From: PALSA-1296 sp037143335
GTDB lineage: Bacteria; Bacteroidota; Ignavibacteria; Palsa-1295
Assembly (NCBI GenBank): GCA_037143335.1
Contig: JBAWZA010000010.1
Coordinates: 47,579 to 111,578 of the forward strand
Length of the DNA: 64,000 nucleotides
Direction: 5' to 3'
In this document: one piece after another, positions 60,575-64,000 of the stretch
Numbering within the stretch: the stretch's first letter is position 1
Layout: each line of letters opens with the position of its first letter
Notes under the pieces: model-generated
What the model saw: the letters and a program-made list of their open reading frames with translations, nothing else
What the model was told of the DNA's origin: nothing
Databases searched by the model: none
Program-made: the position numbers and the translations under genes

Positions 60575-61366
60575 ATGGAGAAAATTATCACAGATAATTT
60601 AGAAATTGCCGGTGTTAGATTCTCGTCTCGACTGATACTCGGCACAGCTCGCTATCCAAATCCCCAGATTATGTTGGATTCACTTGAGGCGAGCGGAACA
60701 GAGATGGTAACGCTTTCAATTCGGAGGCACGAAGTGTCGAATTATTTTGGCGAGAGTATTCTTAGTATTATCCGCGAGAAAAATTTCCACCTACTCCCAA
60801 ACACTGCTGGTTGTTTTACTGCAAAGGAAGCTATACTTACCGCAGAGCTTGCACGCGAAGCTCTAGGAACAAATTGGATAAAGCTCGAGGTAATCGGTGA
60901 TGACGAGACTCTCTTCCCTGATGTTGTGGAGTTGCTGAAAGCCGCAGAAGAACTTGTACAAAAAGGTTTTACCGTTCTTCCGTATTGCAACGATGACCCA
61001 ATTACATGCAGAAAATTACAGGATATTGGTTGCTCAGCTGTGATGCCTCTTGCTTCACCGATTGGATCTGGAGCGGGAATCAGAAATGAATATAACCTTA
61101 GAATAATTCGCGATACAATTCAGATCCCAATGATCGTTGACGCTGGTATCGGCACAGCAAGTGATGCGGCGCAGGCGATGGAGTTGGGAGCAGACGCCGT
61201 TCTCCTCAACACTGCAATTTCATGTGCAGAGCATCCCGCCATGATGGCACGAGCTATGAAACTCGGTGTAGAGGCTGGTCGGGCAGCTTTCCTTGCAGGA
61301 AGAATCCCGAAGTTGCTTTATGCTGAGCGTTCTTCACCGCTTACTGGATTGATAGGTCATGCGTAA
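60575..61366 (+). CDS. thiG: Thiazole synthase ThiG
   Basis: ThiG condenses DXP, dehydroglycine and ThiS thiocarboxylate to the thiazole phosphate. The ATG at 60575 gives 263 residues: ILGTARYPNPQIMLDSLEAS, TLSIRRHEV, Lys103 in NWIKLEVIGDD (the DXP Schiff-base lysine), PIGSGAGIRN and MIVDAGIGTASDAAQAMELG. An AAGGAGGA, whose codons end thiS, sits 4-11 bases upstream and marks the start; an ATG seven codons earlier overlaps thiS and lacks that support. Its end overlaps the next gene by eight bases. Confidence 0.97.
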   Translation: MEKIITDNLEIAGVRFSSRLILGTARYPNPQIMLDSLEASGTEMVTLSIRRHEVSNYFGESILSIIREKNFHLLPNTAGCFTAKEAILTAELAREALGTNWIKLEVIGDDETLFPDVVELLKAAEELVQKGFTVLPYCNDDPITCRKLQDIGCSAVMPLASPIGSGAGIRNEYNLRIIRDTIQIPMIVDAGIGTASDAAQAMELGADAVLLNTAISCAEHPAMMARAMKLGVEAGRAAFLAGRIPKLLYAERSSPLTGLIGHA

Positions 61367-61970
61367 AATTGATTTTAGACTGTACCTCATCACCGATAGA
61401 AAACTTCTACCACCTGGCAAACTCATTGAGAAAGTAGAAGAGTATATCCAACTCGGTGTCAGATCGGTGCAAGTAAGAGAAAAGGACTTTACTGCACGAG
61501 AGATCTTTCAATATACTCTGCAATTGAAGCGAGATAATGTGGATGTGTTTGTTAACGATCGTGCCGACATTGCTCATTCCGCTGGTGTGAATATTCATCT
61601 ACCTGAGCATGGGTTGTCGGCTACCGACGTAAAAGTAATTGATAAGAATATGTTGATTGGTAAGAGTGTACACTCAATAGATACAGCGGTCATGGCGGAA
61701 GATACTGGCGTGGATTTTGTCACTCTCGGTCCCATATTTGAAACAGAATCAAAAATGAAATATGGCAAACCGCTTGGACTTGACAAGCTGAAAGAGATTG
61801 CAGGTAGAGTTACTATTCCAATATTTGCTATCGGTGGGATAAATCCCTTGCGGGCAGAAAAATGCAGAGATTCAGGAGCATTCGGAGTCGCGGTTATCTC
61901 CGATTTGTTGCTTGCAAAAAATCCCGAGCTGCAGATTGAACAATATAGAAAAGCGCTCAGCAGTTTATGA
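61359..61970 (+). CDS. ThiE/TenI-family protein, TenI-like
   Basis: This 203-residue (beta-alpha)8 protein is of the thiamine-phosphate synthase/TenI group. It has VQVREKDFTAREIF and FVNDRADIAHSAGVNIHLPE, where ThiE enzymes usually have a D-G-x-H-x-G-Q sequence. It also has GKSVHSIDTAVMAEDTGVDF and LGPIFETESKMKYG, closer to TenI (GRSVHS, FETxxK). TenI of Bacillus is a thiazole tautomerase that aromatises the ThiG product. The TenI catalytic His position is Pro here (GPIFET), so activity is uncertain. It overlaps thiG by 8 bases and thiE by 4 bases. Confidence 0.85.
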   Translation: MRKIDFRLYLITDRKLLPPGKLIEKVEEYIQLGVRSVQVREKDFTAREIFQYTLQLKRDNVDVFVNDRADIAHSAGVNIHLPEHGLSATDVKVIDKNMLIGKSVHSIDTAVMAEDTGVDFVTLGPIFETESKMKYGKPLGLDKLKEIAGRVTIPIFAIGGINPLRAEKCRDSGAFGVAVISDLLLAKNPELQIEQYRKALSSL

Positions 61971-62584
61971 AAAAAAATATTAGAGGAGTCCATGTTCTAC
62001 TCGGAGCCTCTGCTGTGCTGGCACGGAGTGTGGAAGATTTAGCAGTGCTTGCAATACGGGGCGGCGCATCCGTCATTCAATTGCGTGAAAAAAATATGGC
62101 GATGGATCAATTCATTCCAGTTGCTAAGCGAGTTCGTGCTATTTGCCGTGAGATTACTTTCATCATCAATGACCGCGTAGATGTAGCCAAAATTGTACAT
62201 GCTGACGGAGTCCATTTGGGTCAGGATGATCTACCAATTGCCAGCGCCATGGCGATTCTTGGTGAGGATGCAATAATTGGAATGTCATGTGGCTCAGTCA
62301 ACGAAGCGATTGAAGCAGAAAAATCCGGGGCTTCATATATTGGATTCGGACACATGTATCCAACGAATTCGAAAGTTAAAGCAACGCCACCAAAATCGTT
62401 AATCGAACTAAGCGCTGCATGCTCATCTGTCAGTATCCCTGTAATCGCAATTGGAGGAATAAATCTACTTAATGTCGAACCACTCTTCAGCTGCGGTGTT
62501 AGCGGAGTTGCTATTCTTAGTGCATTCTCTCAAGCTCAGAACCCAGAGCAAGTACTATATGATTTCGTTCGCAATTTTCAATAA
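61967..62584 (+). CDS. thiE: Thiamine-phosphate synthase
   Basis: ThiE joins HMP-PP to the thiazole phosphate to give thiamine phosphate. The 205-residue protein keeps the ThiE marks lacking in its neighbour: VIQLREKN, FIINDRVDVAKIVHADGVHL with GQDD after it, GMSCGSVNEAIEAEKSGASY and GHMYPTNSKVKATPP (the diphosphate-binding loop). IPVIAIGGINLLNV completes the barrel. It overlaps the TenI-like gene by ATGA, and its stop overlaps the next lipoprotein gene by one base. Having both proteins suggests they split the ThiE and TenI roles. Confidence 0.93.
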   Translation: MKKNIRGVHVLLGASAVLARSVEDLAVLAIRGGASVIQLREKNMAMDQFIPVAKRVRAICREITFIINDRVDVAKIVHADGVHLGQDDLPIASAMAILGEDAIIGMSCGSVNEAIEAEKSGASYIGFGHMYPTNSKVKATPPKSLIELSAACSSVSIPVIAIGGINLLNVEPLFSCGVSGVAILSAFSQAQNPEQVLYDFVRNFQ

Positions 62585-63273
62585 TGAGATCGCTAATTAT
62601 TCTTTTCTTATTTGTTCTTTTCAGCCTCACCTCCTGTGGTGATGGGAAGAAAAAATTATTTATGCCGGATAGTGTGCATTGGACAGATCAGGACATTCCG
62701 TTGGAAGACCTTCCGCAAGCGACTCTAAACACGGACAGTGTTGCTACCTTAGATCAAATGAAGGAGTTATTTTTGCCTGGCGATTCACTCATCGAAGGAA
62801 GGCCAATTTCTTATTATTTGAATCGGATTGACATTTCGCAAACTGCTCGCGATTTTTATCTTAAACGATTTATCCCTTCGGCTGAGCCAAACACTCAGAG
62901 AGAGACATACTCACTCTTTGATAGCCTGCTCACGAAGAATGATACAACGCGTCCATTCTATTATTTTCTATTTCTCAGGTTGCAGAAGTTAGAGGATAGC
63001 ATTGATCCAATAGGATATATGGATGGTTCTGCTTCTACTTATGCTATGAAGTATGTTGATGAATTTTATAGACGATTGAAGCTCCCGATGTACCGTTCAT
63101 CGTTTCCGTATTGGGTTCGTCATATCGTGAATTCAATGCCTAATATTTCGGCAGACGAATACAGAAAAGAAATTATCCGCGACCAAAGCAAAAATGCGCG
63201 AAAACTCACACCAGAGTTAAGGTTGCAAATTGAGTCGTTTGCTGATAGCGTATTCTCTTCGATCCGACATTAA
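62584..63273 (+). CDS. Lipoprotein of the thi operon, unknown function
   Basis: The 229-residue product has a lipoprotein signal (MRSLIILFLFVLFSLTSC, Cys18). The mature part is mostly helical (ISYYLNRIDISQTARDFYLK, FLFLRLQKLEDSIDPIGYMD) with a C-terminal Arg/Ser-rich helix. It shares one base with the thiE stop, so it is cotranscribed and coupled with the thiamine genes. Whether it serves thiamine uptake is unknown; no substrate-binding fold is recognised. Confidence 0.8.
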   Translation: MRSLIILFLFVLFSLTSCGDGKKKLFMPDSVHWTDQDIPLEDLPQATLNTDSVATLDQMKELFLPGDSLIEGRPISYYLNRIDISQTARDFYLKRFIPSAEPNTQRETYSLFDSLLTKNDTTRPFYYFLFLRLQKLEDSIDPIGYMDGSASTYAMKYVDEFYRRLKLPMYRSSFPYWVRHIVNSMPNISADEYRKEIIRDQSKNARKLTPELRLQIESFADSVFSSIRH

Positions 63274-63315
63274 GTTTGCATTCCGAACCGATGCAAACCT
63301 CATTCTGTTTTAGCG
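63274..63315 (+). terminator. Possible terminator of the thi operon
   Basis: An 8-bp stem GTTTGCAT (63274-63281) and ATGCAAAC (63291-63298) with a 9-base loop starts at the lipoprotein stop. It is followed by CTCATTCTGTTTT, a weak T-tract. It could end the operon before mrp. Confidence 0.45.
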
Positions 63316-63333
63316 CAAGTTAATAAAAAATTT

Positions 63334-64000
63334 ATGGGATTCTTTTCAAAAAATAACTCAGCCCTCACCGAATCAGCAATTTTAGATGCGCTTCGATCCG
63401 TCATTGACCCGGATTTGCACAAGGATGTGGTTTCATTGGGAATGATTAAGAATGTCGCCATTGATGGCGAAAAAGTTACCTTCACATTTGAACTCACTAC
63501 CCCATCATGTCCGCTCAAAGATCAGCTTGAACTCGAAGCCAGAACAGCAGTCGAAAAAATTGCTGGTGTGGGGAATGTAAAAGTTACGATGACGGCTAAT
63601 GTTGCAATGCAACAAGGCGTAAATCGTCCGACAGCCCTTGCAGGAGTTCGGAACACGATTGCTGTCGCCTCTGGTAAAGGCGGAGTAGGGAAGTCAACCG
63701 TCGCGGCGAATCTTGCTGTTGCACTTGCGAAAGATGGTGCGAAAGTAGGATTGTTGGATGCCGACATCTACGGACCAAGTATCCCGCTGATGTTTGGTTT
63801 GCAATATGAAAAGCCTGAAGCTCAGCAAGTGAATGGACATGCTATGATGGTGCCGCTTGAAGCGCATGGCGTGAAAGTGATGTCCATAGGGTTTCTCGTC
63901 GATCCGAATACCGCAGTTGTTTGGAGAGGTCCAATGGCAGCAGGCGCGCTGAAGCAATTTATGACTGATGTGCTTTGGGGCGATCTTGACTATCTTATTT
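63334..64000 (+). CDS. mrp: Mrp/ApbC iron-sulfur carrier ATPase, 3' end cut by window
   Basis: The frame opens at the ATG at 63334 and runs off the window after about 222 codons. Residues 1-90 are a MIP18/DUF59 domain (ILDALRSVIDPDLHKDVVSL, TTPSCPLKDQLE). A P-loop NTPase follows: SGKGGVGKST at residues 113-122, GLLDADIYGPSIPLMFG, and SIGFLVDPNTAVVWRGPM. This is the Mrp/NBP35 arrangement, which carries and transfers [4Fe-4S] clusters. ThiC and MiaB encoded nearby are among enzymes that need such clusters. The Cys pair expected near the C-terminus lies outside the window. Confidence 0.95.
   Translation, partial: MGFFSKNNSALTESAILDALRSVIDPDLHKDVVSLGMIKNVAIDGEKVTFTFELTTPSCPLKDQLELEARTAVEKIAGVGNVKVTMTANVAMQQGVNRPTALAGVRNTIAVASGKGGVGKSTVAANLAVALAKDGAKVGLLDADIYGPSIPLMFGLQYEKPEAQQVNGHAMMVPLEAHGVKVMSIGFLVDPNTAVVWRGPMAAGALKQFMTDVLWGDLDYLI

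Noticed and set aside
1..64000. CRISPR array, insertion sequences or integrases
   Set aside because: No regularly spaced 25-40 base direct repeats, and no transposase or recombinase coding frames were found on either strand.

Overview
The window looks like chromosomal DNA of a free-living, aerobic bacterium of the Bacteroidota/Chlorobi assemblage, most like the Ignavibacteria/Kapabacteria branch. This is an inference from three lines of evidence. Three secreted proteins end in type IX secretion (Por) sorting domains. Several intergenic regions carry TAnnTTTG -7 boxes typical of Bacteroidota. The gene families also fit (DUF4139, DUF4397, OmpA with PD40 repeats, L-lysine 6-transaminase, MEP pathway, IleRS type 2). 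The O2-dependent enzymes tryptophan 2,3-dioxygenase and glycine oxidase ThiO point to aerobic growth. No phage, CRISPR, transposase or plasmid genes were found.

Layout. 1-3.3 kb: the end of groES, an inverted heptad repeat, groEL with a terminator, then two AT-rich unknown genes and a cluster of palindromes. 3.3-8.3 kb: a methyltransferase, miaB flanked on both sides by copies of a CACGGAG-type repeat, a secreted propeller-like protein, and murA with Asp in place of the catalytic Cys. 8.3-15.6 kb: three large minus-strand secreted proteins (a repeat-rich fibre-like protein and two T9SS cargo proteins). 15.6-22.8 kb: a small XRE regulator, ileS (TTG start, GXHH signature), an MFS transporter, a lipoprotein and an EVE-domain protein. 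22.8-27.7 kb, minus strand: a DksA/TraR-like protein, lspA and rluD form a tight operon, preceded by tryptophan 2,3-dioxygenase and L-lysine 6-transaminase. 27.7-33.7 kb: ispE and a DUF4139 protein on plus, then a minus-strand set (small exported protein, LytR_C protein, rsfS, beta-CASP RNase-like protein), a lipoprotein and tRNA-Lys. 33.9-51.8 kb: recQ, a T9SS cargo, lnt, an M29-like aminopeptidase, purF, an epimerase coupled to a nagZ-like gene, a P5C dehydrogenase, an E1-beta subunit, an OmpA-like protein and a ZU5 lipoprotein.

51.9-64 kb: valS carrying an in-frame palindromic repeat element, a DUF1801 protein overlapping a MoeB/ThiF-rhodanese fusion, and then a TPP riboswitch that heads the operon thiD-thiC-thiO-thiS-thiG-tenI/thiE-like-thiE plus a lipoprotein. 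The window ends inside an Mrp/ApbC Fe-S carrier gene. The thi operon covers both branches: ThiC/ThiD make HMP-PP, and ThiO/ThiS/ThiG (with the ThiF-like activator next door) make the thiazole. The TenI-like protein may aromatise the thiazole, and ThiE joins the two halves.

The most notable observations are the repeat element spliced in frame into valS, the IleRS GXHH and MurA Asp signatures (both tied in the literature to antibiotic insensitivity), histone-H1-like basic tails on two unrelated proteins, and several families of short inverted heptad repeats between genes.
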